Shown: positions 50,273 to 58,754, counted from the first letter of the stretch. The stretch: DNA of 64,000 bases from Enterobacter_D sp963521185 (GCA_963521185.1 CAUQTV010000003.1:310001-374000), one strand, 5' to 3'. Numbers and translations are program-made. Notes: a model not told the origin generated them from the letters alone.

Positions 50273-50850
50273 GCGTCGCCCGCTGACAGGGCGCGCCACA
50301 TCGCCTCAAAGCCGTGGGCTTTAAAATCGACGGCTTTCGCGGGATCTTTGCTGGCAAATTCCATGGTGGTTTCGGCAAGCGATAAAAACAGCGCATCGCC
50401 AAACGCGCGAAACTCCTCAGACATAAACACCGCCAGCACTGAACGGTGGCACAGCTCGCGCAGGTCCGGGAACAGATCGTCCACCTGTTGCAGGGTTTCA
50501 CAGGTGATCTTCTCGCTCACCGACAGCTGACGAATGGCGCGGTGACCGTTCGGATGGCGAATGCCCCAGTCGATATAGCTGTTCCAGATGTGCTGGGTCA
50601 GCCGTTTTGAATCGGTCTGCGAGCGGTCAAGCCCGGCGACCATGGCCTGGCAGAGATCCGTTTTCAGATGCACGTAAAGGGCGTTAAGCAGATCGTCTTT
50701 GGTGGCAAAATAGCGAAACAGGGTGCCTTCCGCCACGCTGGCGTTGCGGGCGATTAACGCGGTAGACGCGGTGATCCCGGATTGCGCAATGGCCACCGTT
50801 GCCGCTTCCAGTAATGCCTGTTTTTTATCTTCACTCTTCGGACGAGCCAC
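50269..50850 (-). CDS. ramR: RamR, TetR-family repressor of ramA
   Basis: A 193-residue TetR regulator, the length of Salmonella RamR. Translation most likely starts at GTG 50850 (MARPKSEDKK...), preceded by AGGAAAGG; an in-frame ATG lies at 50865. HTH at about residues 20-45 (ALIARNASVAEGTLFRYFATKDDL). RamR represses romA-ramA by binding the ATGAGTG-N6-CACTCAT operator in the shared region and is released by bile salts and drugs. Mutations in ramR cause multidrug resistance. Confidence 0.93.
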   Translation of the reverse strand: MARPKSEDKKQALLEAATVAIAQSGITASTALIARNASVAEGTLFRYFATKDDLLNALYVHLKTDLCQAMVAGLDRSQTDSKRLTQHIWNSYIDWGIRHPNGHRAIRQLSVSEKITCETLQQVDDLFPDLRELCHRSVLAVFMSEEFRAFGDALFLSLAETTMEFASKDPAKAVDFKAHGFEAMWRALSAGDA

Positions 50851-50939
50851 TACACCTTTCCTCATATTGCGCAAAAACCCTGATTGAATCATGCCAATCC
50901 GCACACCGCAACGTTCTATGTCAAAGATTGAAAATCAAC

Positions 50940-50967
50940 TTGACGACTTTCGTTGCCTTTCTATAAT
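50940..50967 (+). promoter_or_regulatory. romA-ramA promoter
   Basis: -35 TTGACG (50940-50945), 16-base spacer, -10 TATAAT (50962-50967). The -10 is covered by the RamR operator. Confidence 0.85.
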
Positions 50968-50985
50968 GAGTGCTTACTCACTCAT
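50966..50985. promoter_or_regulatory. RamR operator
   Basis: ATGAGTG-CTTACT-CACTCAT is exactly the RamR palindrome described for Salmonella and Klebsiella. It overlaps the -10 and start of the romA-ramA promoter. Confidence 0.92.
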
Positions 50986-51032
50986 AATCAAGAGTGGCGC
51001 TATCGTTCCAATGGAAAGGGACGATTTTTTTT
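50974..51032 (+). ncRNA. Short terminated leader RNA (StyR-3-like position)
   Basis: Transcripts from the romA-ramA promoter would start near 50974 and meet a terminator: stem ATCGTTCC (51002-51009)/GGGACGAT (51018-51025, one G-U pair) and eight T (51025-51032), 10 bases before the romA ATG. This gives a ~60-base RNA. In Salmonella the small RNA StyR-3 maps in this gap. Identity with StyR-3 is inferred from position only; attenuation of romA-ramA is an alternative. Confidence 0.6.
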
Positions 51033-51042
51033 GGGTTGGGAT

Positions 51043-52143
51043 ATGAAACGTCTTCTTGTCAGCGTGGTTTTTGTGATGTTAATCGCCGCAGCAGCCAGTT
51101 TACCCTTTGTTCTGAATGCCGGTTTTGGTCAGACGCCGCAGGGCGAAGAGCGTAGTGAAGTGGAAAAATCGCCGCACTACCGGGACGGTCAGTTTCATAA
51201 CACCCTGCCCACACCGGGCTTTACCAGCAGCAAAAGCATGCTGGCGGCGTGGTGGGATTTTCTGATGACCAAACGGGACAACGTCCGCCCGACGCAGCCG
51301 CTGCCGCAGGTGAAAACCGATCTGGCAAGCCTGCCGCTCTCTGAGGACACCGTCGTCTGGCTCGGGCATTCGTCCTGGTACTTACAGCTGGCGGGTCAGC
51401 GTATTTTGATTGATCCGGTGTTTAGCAACTACGCCGCACCGTTCTCGTTTATCAACAAAGCCTTTGACGGGGAATACCCCTGGAAGGCCGAAGAGATGCC
51501 GGATATCGACCTGCTGATCATCTCTCACGATCATTACGATCACCTCGATTACGCCACCATTAAAGCGCTATTGCCGAAGGTAAAACAGGCGCTCACGCCG
51601 CTGGGCGTTGGCTCGCATCTGCGCTACTGGGGCATGTCGGCGGAGCGTATTCAGGAAGCGGACTGGAACCAGTCGTTGCGCATAACCGATGCGCTCAGCG
51701 TGCATGTGCTTCCGGCGCGCCACTTCTCCGGGCGCGGCCTGAAGCGTAACCAGACGCTGTGGGGCAGCTTTATGTTCGTCACCCCCGATCGCAAGGTCTA
51801 TTACAGCGGCGATACCGGCTATAGCCCCCATTTCAAGGCCATCGGCGAGCAGTTTGGCGAGGTGGATCTGGCGATTTTAGAAAACGGTCAGTATGACCAG
51901 GACTGGAAGTACATCCACATGATGCCGGAGGAAACCGCGCAGGCCGCCGTTGATTTGAACGCGCGCGCCATTTTGCCAGGCCATTCCGGGCGCTTCGTGC
52001 TGGCAAAACATACCTGGGACGATCCCTACAAACGGCTGGCGAAAGCCAGTGAAAACCAACCTTATCGTTTGCTCACGCCGCGACTGGGTGAGCCTGTGCA
52101 CGCCGCCGACGCGTTAGAGCGCTTTAACGCCTGGTGGCAGTAA
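51043..52143 (+). CDS. romA: RomA, metallo-beta-lactamase-fold protein
   Basis: A 366-residue protein with an N-terminal hydrophobic segment (residues 3-22, possible signal anchor) and an MBL fold: the zinc motif HDHYDHLDY is at about residues 167-175, with further ligands in GDTGYS and LPGHSGRF. Reported in Enterobacter and Klebsiella to affect outer-membrane proteins and resistance when overexpressed; the substrate is unknown and N-acylphosphatidylethanolamine phospholipase-like activity is plausible. ATG 51043 follows GGGTTGGGAT. Co-transcribed with ramA. Confidence 0.9.
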   Translation: MKRLLVSVVFVMLIAAAASLPFVLNAGFGQTPQGEERSEVEKSPHYRDGQFHNTLPTPGFTSSKSMLAAWWDFLMTKRDNVRPTQPLPQVKTDLASLPLSEDTVVWLGHSSWYLQLAGQRILIDPVFSNYAAPFSFINKAFDGEYPWKAEEMPDIDLLIISHDHYDHLDYATIKALLPKVKQALTPLGVGSHLRYWGMSAERIQEADWNQSLRITDALSVHVLPARHFSGRGLKRNQTLWGSFMFVTPDRKVYYSGDTGYSPHFKAIGEQFGEVDLAILENGQYDQDWKYIHMMPEETAQAAVDLNARAILPGHSGRFVLAKHTWDDPYKRLAKASENQPYRLLTPRLGEPVHAADALERFNAWWQ

Positions 52144-52185
52144 TTTGGCTAACAGAAACTTTCGAAGAGCAGGGGGGAGACACTC

Positions 52186-52527
52186 ATGAACATTTCCGCT
52201 CAGGTTATCGACACCATCGTCGAGTGGATCGACGACAATCTGCATCAGCCGTTGCGGATTGATGATATTGCCCGGCACGCCGGGTACTCAAAATGGCACC
52301 TGCAACGCCTGTTTATGCATTACAAGGGCGAAAGTCTCGGACGTTACATTCGCGAACGCAAATTGCTGCTCGCCGCCCGTGATTTACGCGATACCGATCA
52401 GCGCGTTTACGATATTTGCCTGAAGTATGGTTTCGATTCGCAACAGACGTTCACGCGGATTTTCACCCGCACCTTCAATCAGCCGCCGGGTGCCTATCGT
52501 AAAGAGAGTCACGGCCAGGCGCACTGA
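52186..52527 (+). CDS. ramA: RamA, AraC/XylS-family activator
   Basis: A 113-residue activator with two helix-turn-helices and no ligand domain, close relative of MarA, SoxS and Rob. Signature segments DDNLHQPLRIDDIARHAGYSK and CLKYGFDSQQTFTRIF match RamA closely. It activates acrAB, tolC, micF and so reduces drug accumulation. GGGGGGAGACACTC precedes the ATG. Expression is set by RamR. Confidence 0.95.
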   Translation: MNISAQVIDTIVEWIDDNLHQPLRIDDIARHAGYSKWHLQRLFMHYKGESLGRYIRERKLLLAARDLRDTDQRVYDICLKYGFDSQQTFTRIFTRTFNQPPGAYRKESHGQAH

Positions 52528-52533
52528 GGGGTT

Positions 52534-52659
52534 CCCCCACCCCCTCACCCTAACCCTCTCCCCAGGGAGAGGGGACGTACGGTTTTTCCCCCTCTCTTTC
52601 GGTGAGAGGGGACGCACGGTTTTCCCCCTCTCCCTGGGGAGAGGGAGGGGTGAGGGGGG
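52534..52659. repeat. Composite of three CCCTCTCC-type hairpins
   Basis: Three hairpins: CCCTCTCCC (52554-52562)/GGGAGAGGG (52565-52573); CCCCTCTC (52589-52596)/GAGAGGGG (52604-52611) with loop TTTCGGT; CCCTCTCCC (52626-52634)/GGGAGAGGG (52637-52645). The linkers ACGTACGGTTTTT and ACGCACGGTTTT are near-identical. Outer CCCCTCACCC and GGGGTGAGGGG also pair. It separates the convergent ramA and receptor genes and may end both transcripts. Confidence 0.8.
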
Positions 52660-52672
52660 AAGGGACAACGCT

Positions 52673-54820
52673 TTACCAGTCGTAACTCACCGTCGCCGTC
52701 ATCGTGCGGCCAATGCCGTAGAAGCACGCCGAGTCGCTCGCGCAGGACGCCACATACTTGGTGTCCGCCACGTTATTCACGTTAAACTGCACCGACGCGC
52801 CTTTCAGCGTGCCGTTCAGCTCGCCCAGATCGTAGCTCACCATCGCATCGTACAGATCCACCGCCGCCACTTTGACGGTGTTCTGCGCGTTACCGTAGCT
52901 GGTGCCAATATAGCGCACGCCGACACCGGCGGTCAGGCTTTTCAGTGGGCCGCCCGGAAGCGTGTAGCTGGCAAAAGCCGAGGCCATGTGCTCAGGAATA
53001 CGCGCAGGCGCTTTACCCTGCGCGCCAGCCACGGTAGTGCTGACGTTTTCCGCATCGGTCCAGGTATAGGACCCGATCAGGTTAATGCTATCCAGCAGCG
53101 TGGAGTGCACTTCGGCCTCAAAGCCTTTCGAGCGCACTTCACCGGCGTTTTCGAACCAGCCCAGCGTGCTGTTATAGGTCGGCACATTGTTCTGCTTCAG
53201 ATCGTACACCGCCATGGTCATGATGGTGTGCTCAACCGGCTGGTATTTCACGCCGATCTCCGTTTGCTTACCGGTGGTCGGTTTGAACGGCGCAAGGCCC
53301 GGCGCGCGGTTGGTTTGCAGATTCGGCTCAAACGAAGTGCTGTAGCTGATGTACGGCGACAGCCCGAAGTCAAAGGCATACAGCAGGCCGGTACGCCAGG
53401 TGAACTTGTTGTCATTTTGCTGCACGGTCGCCGCGTCTGCGGTGTAATCAATGGTGCGCACTTCATCCCAGTCGTAGCGTCCGGAAACCAGCAGCTCCCA
53501 GTTGTTCCAGCTCATCTGATCCTGTAAGTACACGCCCATTTGATCGAGGTTTTGCTTCTCGTCGGTGGCGGTGCTGAAGGTGCTCTCATCCACATTGATG
53601 CCGTAAACCGGGTTTTGCCAGTCCAGGTCATACTGCGTACCCATACCGCGTTTCAGCGTCTGGTGATCTTTGCTTGATTTGTAATCCATCCCGCCGAGCA
53701 GCGTGTGATTGACCTCAGCGGTTGCCAGCTGTGCTTCGAGCTGGTTATCAATGCCAAACTCATCGGTCTGGCGGGTTTCATGCTGGGCGCGGCGGGTCAG
53801 TACCGAGCTGTTCGCCGGGCTGGTGGCGTACACCAGATAGCGGTATTTCTGCTTGATGGTGGAGTAGCGCGCGTTCTGGCGGAAGGTGAGCGCGTCGTTA
53901 AGCTGATGCTCAAACTCGTAGCCAATCATCGTCTGCTCACGCCACGACTGATCGTAGTGGGTATCGCTGACGTTGAAGTCGAACGGGATGTATTTGCCGT
54001 TCACCGGGACCACGGTGCCGTAGTAGGGCAGGAAGTTGCGGTAACCGGCATCCGGATCTTTCTGGTAGCTGGTGAGCAACGTGAAGCGGGTCTGATCGTT
54101 AGGATACCAGGTGATCGCTGGCGCAATCGCCATGCGCGTCTCTTTATAATCGCTGACCTGATTTTCCTGCGTGCGGGCGATGCCGTTGATGCGATACAGC
54201 ACGCGACCATCGTCGCTCAGCTTGCCGCCGAAATCGAACGCGCCTTCAGCGAGATCGTTATCCCCGGTGCGGAACTGCACTTTATGGATAGCGTCGCTGG
54301 TGGGGCGTTTGCTGGTCATGCTGATAAGCCCGCCGGGGTTCACCTGGCCGAACAGCACGGAAGCCGGGCCGCGCACCAGTTCGACGCGCTCCAGTAGCCA
54401 GGGATCCACGCTGCCGGTCTGGGAGGAGGCGGTGCCGCCGAAGCTCACGCCGTCGAGGAATTTGGGTACATAGCTGAAGCCGCGCACGAAGACTTCGTCA
54501 TTACGGTTAGAGGAGCCGCGATACTCGGTGAAGGCCCCGGCGGTGTAGCGCAGCGCCTGGGAAACCGAAGTGACGTCCAGCGCATCCATCTGATCGCGCG
54601 TCACCACCGACACCGACTGCGGGGTTTTCACCAGGTCGGTCGATGTTTTCGTCGATGACAGGGTTTTTGTCGCCACAATCCCTTTCACCGGCGCGGTAGG
54701 ATCTTCCACCGTGCCGGGTGTTACCACCAGCGTCTCTTCTTTTGCCATGACCGGCGTTGCCGCCGCGGTCACCGCCAGACTCAGCAGCCAGAGTTGCATT
54801 ATCTTATTCTTTTTAAACAT
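52673..54820 (-). CDS. TonB-dependent receptor, FhuA/FoxA-like
   Basis: An outer-membrane siderophore receptor of 715 residues from the ATG at 54820 (the frame extends to 54865 but the signal peptide begins at MFKKNKIMQLWLL). TonB-box region KEETLVVTP, plug motif RGFSYVPKFLDG and VELVRGPASVLFGQVNPGGLI, barrel and C-terminal ...SACFYGIGRTMTATVSYDW, where the Cys pair and YGxGR motif are typical of FhuA/FoxA/FcuA hydroxamate receptors. It shares a Fur-palindrome region with a divergent periplasmic esterase. Substrate inferred as a hydroxamate or mixed siderophore only. Confidence 0.9.
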   Translation of the reverse strand: MFKKNKIMQLWLLSLAVTAAATPVMAKEETLVVTPGTVEDPTAPVKGIVATKTLSSTKTSTDLVKTPQSVSVVTRDQMDALDVTSVSQALRYTAGAFTEYRGSSNRNDEVFVRGFSYVPKFLDGVSFGGTASSQTGSVDPWLLERVELVRGPASVLFGQVNPGGLISMTSKRPTSDAIHKVQFRTGDNDLAEGAFDFGGKLSDDGRVLYRINGIARTQENQVSDYKETRMAIAPAITWYPNDQTRFTLLTSYQKDPDAGYRNFLPYYGTVVPVNGKYIPFDFNVSDTHYDQSWREQTMIGYEFEHQLNDALTFRQNARYSTIKQKYRYLVYATSPANSSVLTRRAQHETRQTDEFGIDNQLEAQLATAEVNHTLLGGMDYKSSKDHQTLKRGMGTQYDLDWQNPVYGINVDESTFSTATDEKQNLDQMGVYLQDQMSWNNWELLVSGRYDWDEVRTIDYTADAATVQQNDNKFTWRTGLLYAFDFGLSPYISYSTSFEPNLQTNRAPGLAPFKPTTGKQTEIGVKYQPVEHTIMTMAVYDLKQNNVPTYNSTLGWFENAGEVRSKGFEAEVHSTLLDSINLIGSYTWTDAENVSTTVAGAQGKAPARIPEHMASAFASYTLPGGPLKSLTAGVGVRYIGTSYGNAQNTVKVAAVDLYDAMVSYDLGELNGTLKGASVQFNVNNVADTKYVASCASDSACFYGIGRTMTATVSYDW

Positions 54821-54916
54821 TTTATTATAAATTTCCTGTGTCTTTCGTTGCCAAACTTCGCCCACTGTGCGCTAAGCCAAATGCGGGCGATCATCATTAA
54901 CGCATTGGATGATATT

Positions 54917-54935
54917 GCAAATCATTACCATTTGC
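54917..54935. promoter_or_regulatory. Fur-like palindrome between receptor and esterase
   Basis: GCAAATCATTACCATTTGC is a near-perfect dyad (GCAAAT...ATTTGC) with AT-rich Fur-type spacing. It is about 42 bases from the esterase start and about 97 bases from the receptor start, so it could govern both. Confidence 0.75.
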
Positions 54936-54976
54936 ATTAGCGTTGTTTACAAATTTCGGCAGGGAACGATAGTGTG

Positions 54977-56602
54977 ATGAGAAGGGCGTTGAGCGGATTA
55001 CTGATTGGCCTTGGCGCAATGCCGGTAATGGCGGCGACCTGCGAGGCACCCTCGGTGCAGGGCGAGCAGCAGGGGAAATTTGACGCCAGCGGCGAGGTCT
55101 GTTTTCAACTGCCACCGTTAAATGAAAACTACGTGCAGGCGACGCTACACGGCGTGACCGACGCCCGCCTGTTGGACGGGCAAAATCGTCGTCTGCGCAC
55201 GCTGCTGGAAGATGGGCCGATCGACGGCGAGCAAACCCTGCTGTTTTCCCTGCCGGTTCGTCAGGTCTCATCGCTGGTGCTGCACGGGGAAGAGGGGACG
55301 CGCTGGCGCTTTAGCTGGCGGATGAAAGAGACCTCGCCGCTGAGAAAAGCGCAGGTTGTCGCCCCGGTCAGCCCGACGCTGCAAAATCTGGAAAAACACC
55401 TGGCTTCTGGCGGGACGACGGAAGCTTTTTGGCTGGCTCGCCAGCAGGCAGGGACGCCGCTTATTGAACCGGTCGATGCGGCGCACAAGCGCGTGACCTT
55501 TCTGTGGCGCGGCGCGCGCCGCAACGTGTTTATTCTGGGATCGCCGGCGGGCGATCACGATCCGCTGTTCCGCCTTGGGCACTCCGACGTCTGGTTTCGC
55601 AGCTATGTGGTGCCGTCCGACACGCGAATGCAGTACAAGCTGGCCCCGGATGTGCCGCAGGTTCAAGGCACGGCCCGCGATCAGCGCCGGGCCATTCTGG
55701 TGAGCGCGCAGGCCGATCCGCTTAACCCGCTGACGCTGAGCGCGCCCTTCACCGATCGCTGGAATCGCGCCTCGCTGCTCGATCTCGGTCATTCGCGCTA
55801 CTTCACCCGCGCGACCATGGCGCAGCCCATTCGTCACGGCACGCTCAGGCGCTATCAGCTCAAAAGTGAGATTCTTAACAACAGCCGCGATATTACGATT
55901 TATCGCCCGCGTGCCGCACAGCCCGTGCGCTGGACGCTGTTCCTGTTCGACGGCAAAACCTGGCAGGGGGAGTATCACACCGCCAACGTGCTCGACGGGT
56001 TGATGGCGCGTCACGCGCTGCCGCCGTTCAATATTGTATTCATCGACAGCCTCGACGCCGCCAGGCGCAGTAAAGAGCTGCCGCCGAATGCCGATTTCGC
56101 GGCGTTTATGGCCCAGGAGCTGGTGCCGTGGCTGCGCGACAAAGGCATTTCGCCCGCGCCCAGCAAAACGGTGATCGCCGGGGCAAGCTACGGCGGGCTG
56201 GCCTCGTCGTGGGTGGCGCTGCGCTATCCGCGCCTTTTTGGCAACGTGCTGAGTTTATCCGGTTCTTACTGGTGGGCACCAAAAGGGGAAGCGGCAAGCT
56301 GGCTGACGCGCCAGTACCAGCACGCCCCGCGTCATCCGGTGCGTTTCTGGGTGCAGGCCGGGCGCTTTGAATCCGCCGGGCCGGACGGGGGGATTTACCA
56401 GAACAGCCTTGAGTTTGAAACCGTGCTGCGCGCTAAGGGCTACGCCGCCAGCTTCCACCCGTGGTCAAGCGGTCATGACTATGCCGCGTGGACGGAAGCG
56501 CTGGTGCACGGGCTGCGCGATTTTACGGGCTTAACCCGCAAGGGAAAACCAGCGACGCCAGACGAAGCGGATGACCAGGTACTCAAGCACGCCGAGCAGT
56601 AA
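54977..56602 (+). CDS. Periplasmic Fes/IroE-like siderophore esterase
   Basis: A 541-residue protein with a signal peptide (MRRALSGLLIGLGAMPVMAA) and a C-terminal esterase domain. Nucleophile Ser404 in AGASYGG, charge-relay candidate His500 in SSGHDYAAW. The middle region resembles the N-terminal domain of Fes. Cytoplasmic Fes has no signal peptide; this one should work in the periplasm on a ferric triscatecholate or an ester-linked siderophore. ATG 54977 is preferred; the in-frame GTG at 54974 is directly upstream. Its 3' end overlaps ybdJ on the other strand. Confidence 0.87.
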   Translation: MRRALSGLLIGLGAMPVMAATCEAPSVQGEQQGKFDASGEVCFQLPPLNENYVQATLHGVTDARLLDGQNRRLRTLLEDGPIDGEQTLLFSLPVRQVSSLVLHGEEGTRWRFSWRMKETSPLRKAQVVAPVSPTLQNLEKHLASGGTTEAFWLARQQAGTPLIEPVDAAHKRVTFLWRGARRNVFILGSPAGDHDPLFRLGHSDVWFRSYVVPSDTRMQYKLAPDVPQVQGTARDQRRAILVSAQADPLNPLTLSAPFTDRWNRASLLDLGHSRYFTRATMAQPIRHGTLRRYQLKSEILNNSRDITIYRPRAAQPVRWTLFLFDGKTWQGEYHTANVLDGLMARHALPPFNIVFIDSLDAARRSKELPPNADFAAFMAQELVPWLRDKGISPAPSKTVIAGASYGGLASSWVALRYPRLFGNVLSLSGSYWWAPKGEAASWLTRQYQHAPRHPVRFWVQAGRFESAGPDGGIYQNSLEFETVLRAKGYAASFHPWSSGHDYAAWTEALVHGLRDFTGLTRKGKPATPDEADDQVLKHAEQ

Positions 56603-56779
56603 AAACCACAGGCAAAACAGCAGCGTGTAAAACTGGCTGGCATCCACCATATGGAAGGTTGCCACCAGGCTTTGCACCACCGCGCCGCCCGGCGCAGGCG
56701 CGGGCAGCAGCAGACAGGAGAGAAACGCCAGCAGCAGAATGCCTGCGGCGGTCATCAGTGATTCAAGCGGATGCGTCAT
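56531..56779 (-). CDS. ybdJ: YbdJ (DUF1158) small inner-membrane protein
   Basis: An 82-residue protein with two or three hydrophobic helices and a basic C-terminus (RFVWRRWFSLAG), matching E. coli YbdJ in size and position next to ybdK. Function unknown. The coding 3' end overlaps the convergent esterase gene by 72 bases. Confidence 0.85.
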   Translation of the reverse strand: MTHPLESLMTAAGILLLAFLSCLLLPAPAPGGAVVQSLVATFHMVDASQFYTLLFCLWFLLLGVLEYLVIRFVWRRWFSLAG

Positions 56780-56862
56780 GGTGATGTTAATCGTCAGTTA
56801 AAACGACATTCTCCGGTAAAGCGCGGGGTTGTTCAAGCGCGCTCTCCCAGGAAGAGGAGCCG

Positions 56863-57981
56863 TTATCCCGCCGCCCAAATCTCCGCGTGCTTCTCCACCA
56901 GGCCAAACAGCGAACCGCCGTCGGCCACGAAATCACGCATTAACTGCGCTTCACTCTTCCCGCGCTTTACAAACAGCGCCAGCTCTTCAATGGCGCTGCC
57001 GCCTTTGAGCCTGTCCGCATAGGGGGCGACCTTCTCCAGCAGCCGTTCGATATCCTCTTTGATGGTCACCTGCTCGCCGGTGTGCACGTCGGTCAACAGC
57101 CCCTCAAAGCCAAAACGGCAGGCCTGGAAACGGTTGAATTTATACAGCAGGTAATCGCGCTCCTGCATTTTGAACGGGCGCTCCGCCAGCAGCCAGTGGG
57201 CAATAGCCTGAATAAACCCGGCGACGTTGACCGCGTGCGCGAGGGTTAATGGCGTATCCATCACCCGCACCTCAACCGTGCCAAAATGCGGACTCGGGCG
57301 AATATCCCAGTGCAGATCTTTAATGCCGTCGATCATGCTGGTGTAGCTGAGGCGGCGAAACAGCCCTTCAAATTCTGACCAGTTCGTCACCCACGGCGCG
57401 TGACCATTATCCGGGAAGGCAGAAAAGATATTTAAGCGCGAGGAGGCAAAGCGCGTATCGGCACCCTGCATATAGGGCGATGCGGCACCGAGTGCAATAA
57501 AGTGCGGCACGAAGCGCGATAATCCGTGCATCAGATAAATCGCATCATCCCCATTGGGACAGCCGACGTGAACATGCTGACCAAATACCGTCGCCTGCTG
57601 AACTAAATAACCAAACATCTCCAGCGTTCGGTGGTAGCGCTCATCGTCGCAGACCTCCTGGCGCTGCCATTTTTGAAAGGGATGCGTGCCGCCGCCGCAA
57701 ATTTGCAGATGGTGGACGGCTGCCGCGCGTAAAATGATGTGCTGCATTGTGGCAAATTGCCCGGCGGCCTGATGGATATCCGTGCACACGCCGGTGGCGA
57801 TTTCCAGCATGCTTTCGGTGATGTCGTGCTTCACTTCACCGGCTTTGACCTGCGATTTGACGGCATCAATCAGCTTCGAGGAATCCTGGCTTAAATCGTA
57901 GCCCGGCGGGTTCACCACCTGTAACTCCAGCTCAATGCCAAGGGTAAAGGGATCGGAGACATGAAAATCGGGTAGGGGCAT
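56863..57981 (-). CDS. ybdK: YbdK, weak glutamate-cysteine ligase (carboxylate-amine ligase)
   Basis: A 372-residue GCS2-family ligase, closely matching E. coli YbdK: MPLPDFHVSDPFTLGIELELQ at the N-terminus, GGGTHPFQKWQRQEVC and HWDIRPSPHFGTVEVRVMDTPLTL. YbdK has weak gamma-glutamylcysteine synthetase activity; its true substrate is unclear. The ORF can be read to 58038 but ATG 57981 fits the E. coli start. Confidence 0.93.
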   Translation of the reverse strand: MPLPDFHVSDPFTLGIELELQVVNPPGYDLSQDSSKLIDAVKSQVKAGEVKHDITESMLEIATGVCTDIHQAAGQFATMQHIILRAAAVHHLQICGGGTHPFQKWQRQEVCDDERYHRTLEMFGYLVQQATVFGQHVHVGCPNGDDAIYLMHGLSRFVPHFIALGAASPYMQGADTRFASSRLNIFSAFPDNGHAPWVTNWSEFEGLFRRLSYTSMIDGIKDLHWDIRPSPHFGTVEVRVMDTPLTLAHAVNVAGFIQAIAHWLLAERPFKMQERDYLLYKFNRFQACRFGFEGLLTDVHTGEQVTIKEDIERLLEKVAPYADRLKGGSAIEELALFVKRGKSEAQLMRDFVADGGSLFGLVEKHAEIWAAG

Positions 57982-58030
57982 AAGATGACTCACTTTTGTC
58001 TGTTTTTTATGAGTATAGCCGGGGAATTCA

Positions 58031-58063
58031 CCCCTCACCCTGGCCCTCTCCCGTGGGAGAGGG
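58031..58063. repeat. CCCTCTCCC palindrome, left of the DUF559 gene
   Basis: CCCCTCACCCTGG then CCCTCTCCC (58044-58052)/GGGAGAGGG (58055-58063). Inverted relative to the copy at 58497. The last codons of the DUF559 gene are within it. Confidence 0.75.
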
Positions 58064-58409
58064 AACGGACAGCGCCCCTTTGTCGAAGCGCGGCCAGAAT
58101 AGCCAACAGTACCCCTTCTTCATGCTTAAGCTGGTTATTCCAAAAGCGTAAAACGTGCCATCCGTGCAGCGCAAGCCATGCTGTTCTGGCGTCGTCATAG
58201 TGCGTGTTGTCGCTATGTTGTCCACCGTCCAGTTCGACAATGAGCCGGGCCTGCCAGCAGGCGAAATCCACAATATAGCGACCCAGCGGAACCTGGCGGC
58301 GAAACTTATAGTGGGCCAGGCGCCTGTCGCGCAATAATCGCCATAATTGCTGCTCATGCGGCGTCATATTTCTGCGCAGAGCGCGGGCTTTTTCGATGTC
58401 TGTTTTCAT
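58035..58409 (-). CDS. DUF559 (Vsr-like) endonuclease-fold protein
   Basis: A protein of 124 residues from ATG 58409, or 137 from the GTG at 58448. MTPHEQQLWRLLRDRRLAHYKFRRQVPLGRYIVDFAC and VELDGGQHSDN form the restriction-endonuclease-like core (acidic residues Asp of IVDFAC and Glu/Asp of VELDGGQH). The C-terminal SLSHGRGPG is encoded by repeat DNA. DUF559 genes are often seen beside such repeats; a role in repair or mobility is unproven. No good ribosome binding site. Confidence 0.8.
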   Translation of the reverse strand: MKTDIEKARALRRNMTPHEQQLWRLLRDRRLAHYKFRRQVPLGRYIVDFACWQARLIVELDGGQHSDNTHYDDARTAWLALHGWHVLRFWNNQLKHEEGVLLAILAALRQRGAVRSLSHGRGPG

Positions 58410-58496
58410 ACGCGCACAGTGGCAGAGTGAGGAAATAAAGAAAGCCACATGTCGCTATTTGTCGAGGCGCATTCAGAAATTTCGCGCGGGCAGATC

Positions 58497-58542
58497 CCCT
58501 CTCCCGATGGGAGAGGGTTAGGGTGAGGGGCAAGGTGAGGGG
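58497..58542. repeat. CCCTCTCCC palindrome, right of the DUF559 gene
   Basis: CCCTCTCCC (58497-58505)/GGGAGAGGG (58509-58517), then TTAGGGTGAGGGG and a shorter CAAGGTGAGGGG copy. It faces the 58031 copy in inverted orientation, so the DUF559 gene is bracketed. The rest of the 345-base gap to 58754 is AT-rich and holds the importer promoter, not resolved. Confidence 0.75.
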
Positions 58543-58754
58543 CAGACAGTGGTGCAATCCTGCAACGTTTTTCCCAATATCAGTGCGCGGATAATTTTAA
58601 ATATAACCAACGGCTATTGGTTACAGGTATTATTAAGGTATGGGGATAATAAGTTCCGATATTACTGGCCTGTAATGACATAAATTCTTATTTGTTCAAC
58701 CTGGTATGTATCTTGCCTGTTAAATAATCTCGAATATTTAACAGGGATATTGCG

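Noticed and set aside
52427..53527. 366-codon plus-strand frame opposite the receptor gene
   Set aside because: Runs through the palindromic repeats and the receptor on the other strand; low-complexity, Arg/His-rich shadow frame.
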